From Tessaracoccus sp. MC1679 (GTDB lineage Bacteria > Actinomycetota > Actinomycetes > Propionibacteriales > Propionibacteriaceae): a stretch of DNA of 64,000 bases. Shown piece by piece: positions 25,084 through 32,613 of this stretch. A program made the translations under genes and the position numbers. The first letter of the stretch is position 1. Every line of letters begins with the position of its first letter. The notes beneath the pieces were generated by a model. The model saw only the letters and a program-made list of their open reading frames with translations. It had not been told where the DNA came from and made no database searches. Location: the NCBI RefSeq assembly GCF_014164775.1, contig NZ_JACJGB010000003.1, positions 186,001-250,000 on the forward strand, written 5' to 3'.

Positions 25084-26031
25084 ATGTCCCGTCACCTCAT
25101 CCTCGGCGCCGGCGGAATCGGTCGCAGCGTCGCCATGTCCCTCGCGGCGGCGGGCGAGGACGTCGTCCTTGCGTCGCGCTCCGGCCGCGACGCCCACGTG
25201 GCCGGGGTGTCGGCCCTCGCCCTCGACGTGACCGACCGCGACGCCCTGCGCTCGGCCGCGACCGGTGCGGCCACCCTCGTCAACGCCCTCAACCCGTCTC
25301 TGTACTACAGGTGGCAGAAGCAATGGCCGCCGATGGCGGACTCGATCCTGGATGCATCCGAGGGCACCCGGCTGGTGACGGTGTCCAACCTGTACCTGTA
25401 CGGGAGGGTGGACGCGCCGATGACCGAGGAGACGACGGTGGCGCCGAACGGCGCGAAGGGTCGGGTGCGCGCCCGCATGTTCGAGGATGCGATGGCCAGG
25501 CACAAGGCCGGACGCGTGAGGGCCGTCGAGGTGCGCGCCTCGGACTACCTCGGCCCCCACACGCTGGCCAGCAGCTTCGGGTCCGGCATGGTGCTGCCCC
25601 CGCTCCTGGCGGGGAAGACCCCCCGGCCGCCGATGGGCGTGGCCGACGCGCCCCACTCGTGGACGCTCGACCTGGACGTCGCGGCGCTCATCGCGGCGCT
25701 CATCCTCCGCGACGACGCCGATGACTGGGGCCGGGCGTGGCACGTCCCCACCGACGAGCCCGCCACCCTCGCCGAACTGGCGGAGTTGGCTGCCGGAATC
25801 GCGGGGGTCGACTCCATCGCGCCCAGGCCGCTTCCCCGTGCGGTGGTCACGGTGGGTGGTCTCGTCGTCCCGATCCTGCACGCGCTGTGGGAGACCCGGC
25901 ACCAGTTCGAGCGGCCGTTCGTCCTGGACTCGTCCGCGGCCCAGGCGCGGTTCGGCCTCGCCCCGACGCCGCTACGCCGGGGCCTTGAGCTCACCGTCGA
26001 GGCTCTTCGACGAGAGGCCGGTGCCCACTAG
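25084..26031 (+). CDS. NAD(P)-binding, epimerase-like protein under TetR control
   Basis: This 315-residue protein has an N-terminal Rossmann fold with the nucleotide loop GAGGIGRSVA (about residues 8-17), DVTDRDAL where SDR proteins contact the adenine, and VSNLYLYG in the catalytic strand. A clear Y-x-x-x-K pair is not seen, so it is an atypical extended SDR / NAD-dependent epimerase relative. AAGGAG lies 7 bases before the ATG. TetR-controlled SDRs of this type often handle reactive or foreign small molecules, but the substrate cannot be inferred. Confidence 0.85.
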   Translation: MSRHLILGAGGIGRSVAMSLAAAGEDVVLASRSGRDAHVAGVSALALDVTDRDALRSAATGAATLVNALNPSLYYRWQKQWPPMADSILDASEGTRLVTVSNLYLYGRVDAPMTEETTVAPNGAKGRVRARMFEDAMARHKAGRVRAVEVRASDYLGPHTLASSFGSGMVLPPLLAGKTPRPPMGVADAPHSWTLDLDVAALIAALILRDDADDWGRAWHVPTDEPATLAELAELAAGIAGVDSIAPRPLPRAVVTVGGLVVPILHALWETRHQFERPFVLDSSAAQARFGLAPTPLRRGLELTVEALRREAGAH

Positions 26032-26044
26032 GCTGGGGTGCACC

Positions 26045-27379
26045 ATGACTGACACCACGCACCACGAGTTGACGGCCGCCTTGACGAGCCGGTGGCCCGA
26101 GCACCGGGTGGCGCCCAGCCTGGCGCGCATCTCGGCCCTCATGCATCTCCTCGGCGACCCGCAGAAGGCCTTCCCCGTGATCCAGGTGGCCGGCACCAAC
26201 GGCAAGGGCAGCACCGCCATCATGATCGAGGCTCTGCTGCGCGCCGCGGGCCTGCGCACCGGACGCTTCGCCAGCCCGCACCTGAGCGATGCCAGGGAGC
26301 GGATCAGCGTCGACGGGGAGGCGGTCAGCGAGGAACGCTTCGGCGAGGTCTGGCGCGACATCGAGCCGTACGTCGCCATGGTGGACGAACAGCGGCTCGA
26401 CGGCGTGTCGATGACGTTCTTCGAGGTCATCACCGGCATGGCGTACGCGGCCTTCGCCGACGCCCCGGTGGATGTGGCCGTCATGGAGGTGGGCCTCGGG
26501 GGAAGGTGGGACGCCACGAGTGTCGCGGACCCGACTGTCGCGGTGGTGACGCCCATCGGGCTGGACCACATGCACATCCTCGGCTCCACCCTGGTTGAGA
26601 TCGCCGCGGAGAAGGCGGGCATCATCAAGCACGGCTCGACGGCGGTCCTGGCTGGTCAGGACCCGGTGGCTGCGCGGGTGCTGCTGGAGCGGGCCATCGA
26701 GGTGGGGGCCCCGGTGAAGGTGGAGGGGCCGGACTTCGGCGTCCTGGACCGCAGTCTGGCCGTCGGAGGGCAGCTTCTCCGCATCGACACGGCGGGTGGC
26801 CCGGCGAGCGACGTCTTCCTTCCGCTGTTCGGCGAGCACATGGCCCGTAACGCCGCCCTGGCCGTGGCCGCCGTCGAGGCGTTCCTCGGCGGCCAGCCGC
26901 TGAGCCCTGAGGTGATCGTCGAGGGCCTCGGTTCCGTGGAGGCGCCGGCCCGGCTGGAGCTGGTCCGGACCTCGCCCCCCATCGTGGTGGACACCGCCCA
27001 CAATCCGCCGGCCGCGCGCGTCACCATCGACGCGGTGGTGGAGTCCTACACCTTCGAGCCGCTGATCGGTGTGGTGGCGATGATGCAGGACAAGAATGCC
27101 GAGGAGGTGCTGGGGATCTTCGCCGAGGAGATGGATCAGGTGGTTATCACGCAGGTGTCGTCCTCGTCCCGTGGCCGCCCCGTCGACGAACTGGCCGCCG
27201 TCGCCGAGACCGTGTGGTCCACTCATCAGGTGCACCGCGCCGCCACCATGGCCGAGGCGCTGGACCTGGCTGTGATGCTGGCAGACACCGCCAGCGCCCA
27301 CGCCGGCGTGCTCGTGGCCGGCTCCGTGATCGCCGCCGGCGAGGCACGCGACCTCCTGAGGACGGAGCGACACCCGTGA
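26045..27379 (+). CDS. folC: Folylpolyglutamate synthase / dihydrofolate synthase
   Basis: An ATP-dependent Mur-ligase-type enzyme that adds glutamate to dihydropteroate or to reduced folates. The P-loop AGTNGKGSTA lies near residue 47. The folate-binding SPHLSDARERI follows, then GLGGRWDATS and the C-terminal DTAHNP motif. The 444 residues are of family length. The stop overlaps the GTG of a DUF4233 gene, which in turn overlaps ndk; this folC-DUF4233-ndk order is standard in actinobacteria. Confidence 0.95.
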   Translation: MTDTTHHELTAALTSRWPEHRVAPSLARISALMHLLGDPQKAFPVIQVAGTNGKGSTAIMIEALLRAAGLRTGRFASPHLSDARERISVDGEAVSEERFGEVWRDIEPYVAMVDEQRLDGVSMTFFEVITGMAYAAFADAPVDVAVMEVGLGGRWDATSVADPTVAVVTPIGLDHMHILGSTLVEIAAEKAGIIKHGSTAVLAGQDPVAARVLLERAIEVGAPVKVEGPDFGVLDRSLAVGGQLLRIDTAGGPASDVFLPLFGEHMARNAALAVAAVEAFLGGQPLSPEVIVEGLGSVEAPARLELVRTSPPIVVDTAHNPPAARVTIDAVVESYTFEPLIGVVAMMQDKNAEEVLGIFAEEMDQVVITQVSSSSRGRPVDELAAVAETVWSTHQVHRAATMAEALDLAVMLADTASAHAGVLVAGSVIAAGEARDLLRTERHP

Positions 27380-27729
27380 CACTCGATCCGTCAAACCCGC
27401 TGCGCCCCGCCGCGATGTCGGTGCTCGTCTTCGAGATCATCGTGGTATGGCTCGCCTTCATCGGCATGATCCAGGTCTCCGGGGTCAACCTGTGGGTGGC
27501 GGCCGCCTGGTGTGCCGTCGCCACGCTGCTGTGCCTCGCCGCCGCCGCCGGCCTCAGGAAGCGGTGGGGCTACGTCGTGGGCTGGGTGGCCCAGCTGGTG
27601 CTCATCGGGCTCGGGCTCCTCACCCCGTGGATGTACGCCATGGGTCTCATCTTCGCCCTGATCTGGGTGACCTGCGTGGTGCTGGGGAAGCGCCTCGAGG
27701 CAGCCCAGGCTGAAAGGAACCTCTCGTGA
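27376..27729 (+). CDS. DUF4233 small membrane protein
   Basis: This 117-residue protein consists of about four hydrophobic helices (around residues 15-35, 39-58, 66-86 and 88-104) with a short basic C-terminus. Its position between folC and ndk, with 4-base GTGA overlaps on both sides, is the usual setting of DUF4233 proteins, whose function is unknown to me. Confidence 0.88.
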   Translation: MTLDPSNPLRPAAMSVLVFEIIVVWLAFIGMIQVSGVNLWVAAAWCAVATLLCLAAAAGLRKRWGYVVGWVAQLVLIGLGLLTPWMYAMGLIFALIWVTCVVLGKRLEAAQAERNLS

Positions 27730-28133
27730 CCGAGCAGACGTTCGTCATCATCAAGCCCGACGCGGTCGCGGCCGGGCACGTCGGGGCCATCGTGTCGCGC
27801 TACGAGGACGCCGGGCTCCGGTTGGCGGCCATGGAGTTTCGTCAGATCGACCCGGAGTTCGCTGACCGTCACTACTCCGAGCATGTGGAGCGCGAGTACT
27901 ATCCGCCGCTGCGCGAGTTCATGACGGAGGGGCCGCTGATCGCCATGGTGATCACGGGAGAAGACGCGGTTGCCCGCGTGCGTGCCCTCCACGGGGCCAC
28001 CGATCCCGCCAAGGCCGAGCCGGGCACTGTGCGGGCGGACTTTGCGGAGTCCACCCGGCGCAACGCCGTCCACGCCTCAGATTCGCCCCAGTCCGCAGCC
28101 CACGAGATTGCGCTCTGGTTCGGCGAAGGGTAG
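27726..28133 (+). CDS. ndk: Nucleoside diphosphate kinase
   Basis: It transfers the gamma phosphate between nucleoside triphosphates and diphosphates through a phosphohistidine. The N-terminal TFVIIKPDAV and the active-site His in NAVHASDSP (about residue 115) are intact. The 135 residues are the usual length. GTG overlaps the previous stop by 4 bases, so it is translated from the folC transcript. Confidence 0.96.
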   Translation: MTEQTFVIIKPDAVAAGHVGAIVSRYEDAGLRLAAMEFRQIDPEFADRHYSEHVEREYYPPLREFMTEGPLIAMVITGEDAVARVRALHGATDPAKAEPGTVRADFAESTRRNAVHASDSPQSAAHEIALWFGEG

Positions 28134-28169
28134 GTCAAACGCGCGCTCGCGGTTATCCTTGGCGGCGTC

Positions 28170-30125
28170 ATGACAACACTTTCCGCGCTGCCCACGCACT
28201 CCCTCTTCGCACGGTTGGAGCCGCTGCTCGCGCAGGTGAGCAAGCCCATCCAGTACGTCGGGGGTGAGCACAACTCCGTCGTCAAGGACTGGGATTCGGT
28301 CGAGGTCCGCTGGTGCCTGGCCTACCCGGACGCCTACGAGGTGGGTCAACCCAACCAGGGCGTGGCTATCCTCTACGAGATCCTCAACGAGCGCGAGTGG
28401 ATCCTCGCCGAGCGCACCTACTGCGTGTGGCCGGACATGGAGGCAGGGATGCGGGCGGCCTCGATGCCGCAGTTCACGCTGGACGCGCACCGCCCCGTCG
28501 GCATGTTCGACGTGCTGGGGGTCTCCTTCTCCACCGAGCTGGGCTACACCAACCTGCTCAACCTGATCGACCTCTCCGGGTTGAGCCTCCACGCGGCGGA
28601 CCGCATCGACGGCGAGCCGCTGGTCGTCGCGGGAGGGCACGCTGCCTTCAACCCCGAACCCATCGCGGACTTCATCGACGTGGCCGTGCTCGGCGACGGC
28701 GAGGAGGCCTCGCTGCTCATCTCGGACATCATCCGCGAGTGGAAGGTGGACGGCCGCGAGGGCGGCCGCGACGGGCTGCTGCTCCGCCTCGCCTCCACCG
28801 GCGCGTTCTACGTGCCGAAGTTCTACGACGTGGACTACCTCGACGACGGCCGCATCCAGAGGATCGCGCCCAACCGCGAGGGCGTGCCGTTCCAGGTGCG
28901 CAAGCACACGCTGATGAACCTCGACGAGTGGCCCTATCCCAAGCACCCCATCGTCCCGATGGCCGAGACGGTGCACGAGCGCTACTCCGTGGAGATCTTC
29001 CGGGGCTGCACCCGCGGCTGCCGTTTCTGCCAGGCGGGCATGATCACCCGCCCCGTCCGGGAGCGCTCGATCGACACCATCGGTGCCATGGTGGAGGGCG
29101 GACTCCGGGCCACCGGGCTGGAGGAGATTGGCCTGCTGTCCCTGTCGTCGGCGGACCACTCGGAGATCGCGGAGGTCACCAAGCAGCTCGCGGACCGCTA
29201 CGAAGGTTCCAACGTTTCGCTGTCGCTGCCGTCAACCCGCGTGGACGCGTTCAACATCGACCTGGCCAACGAGCTCAGCCGCAACGGCCGCCGCTCGGGG
29301 CTCACGTTCGCGCCCGAAGGCGGCTCGGAGCGGATGCGGAAGGTGATCAACAAGATGGTCACCGAGGACGACCTCATCTCCACCGTGGCGGCGGCCTTCG
29401 CGTCGGGCTGGCGCCAGGTCAAGCTGTACTTCATGTGCGGACTGCCCACCGAGACCGACGAGGACGTGCTGGCCATCGCGGACCTGGCGCGGCGAGTGAT
29501 CGAGACCGGGCGCCAGGCGTCGGGCACCCGCGACATCCGCTGCACCGTCTCGATCGGCGGGTTCGTGCCGAAGGCGCACACCCCCTTCCAGTGGGCGGGC
29601 CAGGCAAGCGCCGAGACCATCGACCACCGGCTCCAGCTGCTGCGCGACACCATCAGGCAGGACCGCCACTACGGCAAGGCCATCGGCATGCGCTACCACG
29701 ACGGCAAGCCTGGGACCATCGAGGGCCTGCTGTCCCGGGGGGACCGCCGGGTGGGCCGCGTCATCGAGCGCGTCTGGCACGACGGCGGCAAGTTCGACGG
29801 CTGGAGCGAGCACTTCAGCTTCGAGCGCTGGGCCACGGCCGCGGCTGAGGAACTCGCCCCCTTCGGCGTGGACCTGGACTGGTACACCACCCGCGAGCGC
29901 GGCTACGAGGAGGTCCTGCCCTGGGACCACCTCGACGCCGGCCTTGACCGTGACTGGTTGTGGGAGGACTGGCAGGACGCCCTCGACGAGCGCGAGGTGG
30001 AGGACTGCCGGTGGACGCCGTGCTTCGATTGCGGCGTGTGTCCCCAGATGGACACGGAGATCCAGATCGGCCCCACGGGCAAGGTGCTCCTGCCGCTCGC
30101 CGTGGCCAAGCCCTCCCTCCAGTAG
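28170..30125 (+). CDS. TIGR03960-type radical SAM protein
   Basis: A 651-residue B12-domain plus radical SAM protein. An N-terminal cobalamin-binding-like Rossmann region (about residues 40-200, with LAYPDAYEVG and GGHAAFNPEP) precedes the iron-sulfur motif RGCTRGCRFCQAG (C-x3-C-x2-C, about residue 285). TFAPEGGSERMR and a C-terminal Cys cluster CFDCGVCPQM complete it. The reaction is unknown. Family members usually sit beside a DUF2344 (TIGR03936) gene upstream of rne. Here a DUF1846 gene intervenes. A 19-base tandem duplication spans its stop codon. Confidence 0.9.
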   Translation: MTTLSALPTHSLFARLEPLLAQVSKPIQYVGGEHNSVVKDWDSVEVRWCLAYPDAYEVGQPNQGVAILYEILNEREWILAERTYCVWPDMEAGMRAASMPQFTLDAHRPVGMFDVLGVSFSTELGYTNLLNLIDLSGLSLHAADRIDGEPLVVAGGHAAFNPEPIADFIDVAVLGDGEEASLLISDIIREWKVDGREGGRDGLLLRLASTGAFYVPKFYDVDYLDDGRIQRIAPNREGVPFQVRKHTLMNLDEWPYPKHPIVPMAETVHERYSVEIFRGCTRGCRFCQAGMITRPVRERSIDTIGAMVEGGLRATGLEEIGLLSLSSADHSEIAEVTKQLADRYEGSNVSLSLPSTRVDAFNIDLANELSRNGRRSGLTFAPEGGSERMRKVINKMVTEDDLISTVAAAFASGWRQVKLYFMCGLPTETDEDVLAIADLARRVIETGRQASGTRDIRCTVSIGGFVPKAHTPFQWAGQASAETIDHRLQLLRDTIRQDRHYGKAIGMRYHDGKPGTIEGLLSRGDRRVGRVIERVWHDGGKFDGWSEHFSFERWATAAAEELAPFGVDLDWYTTRERGYEEVLPWDHLDAGLDRDWLWEDWQDALDEREVEDCRWTPCFDCGVCPQMDTEIQIGPTGKVLLPLAVAKPSLQ

Positions 30126-30158
30126 GGGGAGGGCCGCCCAGTAGGGGGAGGGCCGCCC
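30121..30158 (+). repeat. Perfect 19-base tandem duplication over the stop codon
   Basis: AGTAGGGGGAGGGCCGCCC occurs twice back to back (30121-30139 and 30140-30158). The first copy contains the TAG stop of the radical SAM gene, the second a redundant TAG out of use. It looks like a recent slippage event. Confidence 0.9.
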
Positions 30159-30180
30159 GGACCGGCTAGGCTGGCCCCTC

Positions 30181-31680
30181 GTGGAGAGCGTGCGCAAGGT
30201 CGGGTTCGACCGCGAGAAGTATCTGGTCCTTCAGTCCCACCACATCGACGAGCGGCGCAAGCGCTTCGGCGGCAAGCTGTACCTCGAGTTCGGCGGCAAA
30301 CTGTTCGACGACCACCACGCCTCCCGTGTGCTGCCCGGCTTCACCCCGGACAACAAGATCGCCATGCTGGAGACCCTGAAGGACGAGGTCGAGGTGGTCA
30401 TCGTCGTCAGCGCCCACGATCTCGCCCGGAACAAGGTGCGCGCGGACCTCGGCATCCCCTACGAGTCAGATGTCCTGCGCCTCATCGACGAGTTCCGTTC
30501 CTACGGGCTGTATGTCGGCAGCGTCGTCATCACGCAGATGACCGATGAGCACCGGCAGGGGAGGGCGTTCAAGCGCAAGCTGGAGCGGCTCGGGCTGAAG
30601 GTCTACCGTCACTACCCGATCAAGGGTTACCCCAGCGATGTCGCGCTGATCGTCAGCGACAACGGCTACGGCCGCAACGACTACATCGAGACCACCCGCG
30701 ACCTCGTGGTTGTCACAGCCCCCGGCCCCGGCAGCGGGAAGATGGCCACCTGCCTGTCGCAGCTGTACCACGACCACAAGCGCGGCGTCCCGTCCGGCTA
30801 CGCCAAATTCGAGACGTTCCCCATCTGGAACCTCCCGCTGGACCACCCTGTCAACCTGGCCTACGAGGCGGCCACTGCGGACCTCGACGACGTCAACATG
30901 ATCGACCCGTTCCACCTCGCCGCCTACGGCGAGCAGGTGGTCAACTACAACCGCGACGTCGAGATCTTCCCCGTCCTCAAGCTGCTCTTCGAGCAGCTCA
31001 CTGGCGCCTCGCCGTACCAGTCGCCCACCGACATGGGCGTCAACATGGCGGGGCAGTGCATCTCCGACGACGAGGTGTGCCGGGCGGCCTCCAAGCAGGA
31101 GGTCATCCGCCGTTACTACAAGGCGCTGGTGCACGAGCGGCGCGACGAGCTCGAGCCCACGCTGTCGGACCGCATCGCGTTGACCATGCGCACGTTGGGC
31201 ATCGGGGTGGAGGACCGCCCGGTCGTCGGCCCGGCTCTGGAGACCGAACGCCGCGCCAAGGGGCCTGCCGCCTCGCTGCAACTGCCCGACGGCACCGTCG
31301 TGACCGGCAAGACCTCGGCGCTGCTGGGCAGTTCCTCGGCCCTCCTCCTCAACGCCCTCAAGCTCCTCGCCGGCCTGCCGGACGAGGCACACCTGCTGGC
31401 GCCGGAGACGATCGGCCCGATCCAGACCCTGAAGACGCAGCACCTCGGTAGCGCCAACCCGCGTCTGCACACCGACGAGGTGCTCATCGCCCTGTCCGTG
31501 GGTGCCACCTACGACGAGTTCGCCAGACGGGCCCTGGCCGAGCTGCCGCACCTGCGCGGCTGCGACGTGCACACCACGGTGATCCTCGGACCTGTCGACG
31601 AGGCCATCTTCCGCAACCTCGGGGTCAACGTCACCAGTGAGCCCGTCTACCAGAGCAAGAAGCTCTACCGGAAGCGGTGA
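30181..31680 (+). CDS. DUF1846 family protein
   Basis: A 499-residue protein of the DUF1846 family, whose members are of just this length in Firmicutes and Actinobacteria. Recognisable parts are the start [14 protein letters not shown], the nucleotide-like [17 protein letters not shown] (about residue 180), [15 protein letters not shown] and the C-terminal Ser-rich [15 protein letters not shown]. The family has structures but no agreed function; an ATP- or nucleotide-linked role is only suggested by GPGSGK. GTG 30181 is used. In-frame GTG 30190 would also do. Confidence 0.88.
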   Translation: MESVRKVGFDREKYLVLQSHHIDERRKRFGGKLYLEFGGKLFDDHHASRVLPGFTPDNKIAMLETLKDEVEVVIVVSAHDLARNKVRADLGIPYESDVLRLIDEFRSYGLYVGSVVITQMTDEHRQGRAFKRKLERLGLKVYRHYPIKGYPSDVALIVSDNGYGRNDYIETTRDLVVVTAPGPGSGKMATCLSQLYHDHKRGVPSGYAKFETFPIWNLPLDHPVNLAYEAATADLDDVNMIDPFHLAAYGEQVVNYNRDVEIFPVLKLLFEQLTGASPYQSPTDMGVNMAGQCISDDEVCRAASKQEVIRRYYKALVHERRDELEPTLSDRIALTMRTLGIGVEDRPVVGPALETERRAKGPAASLQLPDGTVVTGKTSALLGSSSALLLNALKLLAGLPDEAHLLAPETIGPIQTLKTQHLGSANPRLHTDEVLIALSVGATYDEFARRALAELPHLRGCDVHTTVILGPVDEAIFRNLGVNVTSEPVYQSKKLYRKR

Positions 31681-31719
31681 TCGGGCCGCGCCGTCCGGTG
31701 CTGCCCTAGACTGCCGCCC

Positions 31720-32418
31720 GTGGGAAACCGACAGCCGCCAGTCCAGCAGGCACCTCCGGCGCAGAAGCTGCGGCTGCGCTACGCCAAGCGTGGCCCCGGA
31801 CGCTTCACCTCGCACCGCGACTTCGGGCGTGCGCTCGAGCGCGCCCTGCGACGCGCGGAGATCCCGATGGCCTACTCCTCGGGCTTCTCGCCCCACCCCC
31901 GCATCTCCTACGCCAACGCCGCGCCCACGTCCGCAGCCTCCGAAGCGGAGTACGTGGAGCTGGGCCTCACCGAGGTCTGCAACCCGGTCAAGCTCGTGGA
32001 GGCGCTCAACGCGGTCCTCCCGCAGGGCTTCGTCGTGCTGGACGCGGCCGAAGCAGTCAAGGAGTCGCTCGGTGATCTACTCCAGGCGTCGGACTGGGTG
32101 ATCAGCCTCGCCGGGGCAGAGCCGGGCGTCCTCAGCTCGGCCGCGTCGTCGCTCCTCGACCGGGAGGAGTACATCATCGAGCGGATGACGAAGAACGGCA
32201 TGCGGGCCTTCGACGTGCGCGCGGCCATCGTGAGTTTGAGTGTCTCCGACGACGAGACGCTGCTGCTGCGCTCGATTCACCAGGCGCCGCTGGTGCGCCC
32301 GGATGACGTGGTGACCGCACTGCGTCAGCTCACCCCCCAGGTGCCCGCGCAGGCCCTCCTCACCCGCCTGGCGCAGGGGCCGCTGGCAGACGGCGTGATC
32401 GGCGACCCGCTGCACTGA
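31720..32418 (+). CDS. DUF2344 / TIGR03936 protein associated with radical SAM
   Basis: A 232-residue protein with the family start LRLRYAKRGPGRFTSHRDFGRALERALRRAEIPMAYSSGFSPHPRIS spread over residues 14-64. It is the standing partner of the radical SAM protein encoded 1.6 kb upstream and in some phyla is fused to it. The pair is suspected to act on RNA or the ribosome because it sits beside rne and ribosomal protein genes, but no reaction is established. Confidence 0.9.
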   Translation: MGNRQPPVQQAPPAQKLRLRYAKRGPGRFTSHRDFGRALERALRRAEIPMAYSSGFSPHPRISYANAAPTSAASEAEYVELGLTEVCNPVKLVEALNAVLPQGFVVLDAAEAVKESLGDLLQASDWVISLAGAEPGVLSSAASSLLDREEYIIERMTKNGMRAFDVRAAIVSLSVSDDETLLLRSIHQAPLVRPDDVVTALRQLTPQVPAQALLTRLAQGPLADGVIGDPLH

Positions 32419-32613
32419 TCGGCGCGGTGATGCGCCAAGAGTTGCGACGGTGTGCGAGAATAACGCTCAGGTCACGGCACCGCCGGTGCCAACCGGGAGC
32501 AGCGAGGCTGCACCGCGGCAGATCTGCCGCGACTGCTCGCACTGCCCTGGAGGCCGGAGTCTTAGCGCACAGCGCGTCTGTGCCCGTCCGCGCATCCGCG
32601 CCTGAGGAGCCTC
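32419..32613 (+). promoter_or_regulatory. Structured leader region of the RNase E gene
   Basis: The 195-base gap before rne holds a row of short hairpins: GGCACC-GCC-GGTGCC at 32476-32490, GCAG-CGAG-GCTGC near 32500, and the perfect 18-base palindrome CGCGGCAGATCTGCCGCG at 32514-32531. RNase E mRNAs in E. coli autoregulate through hairpins in the leader. A similar role here is an inference. Confidence 0.45.
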
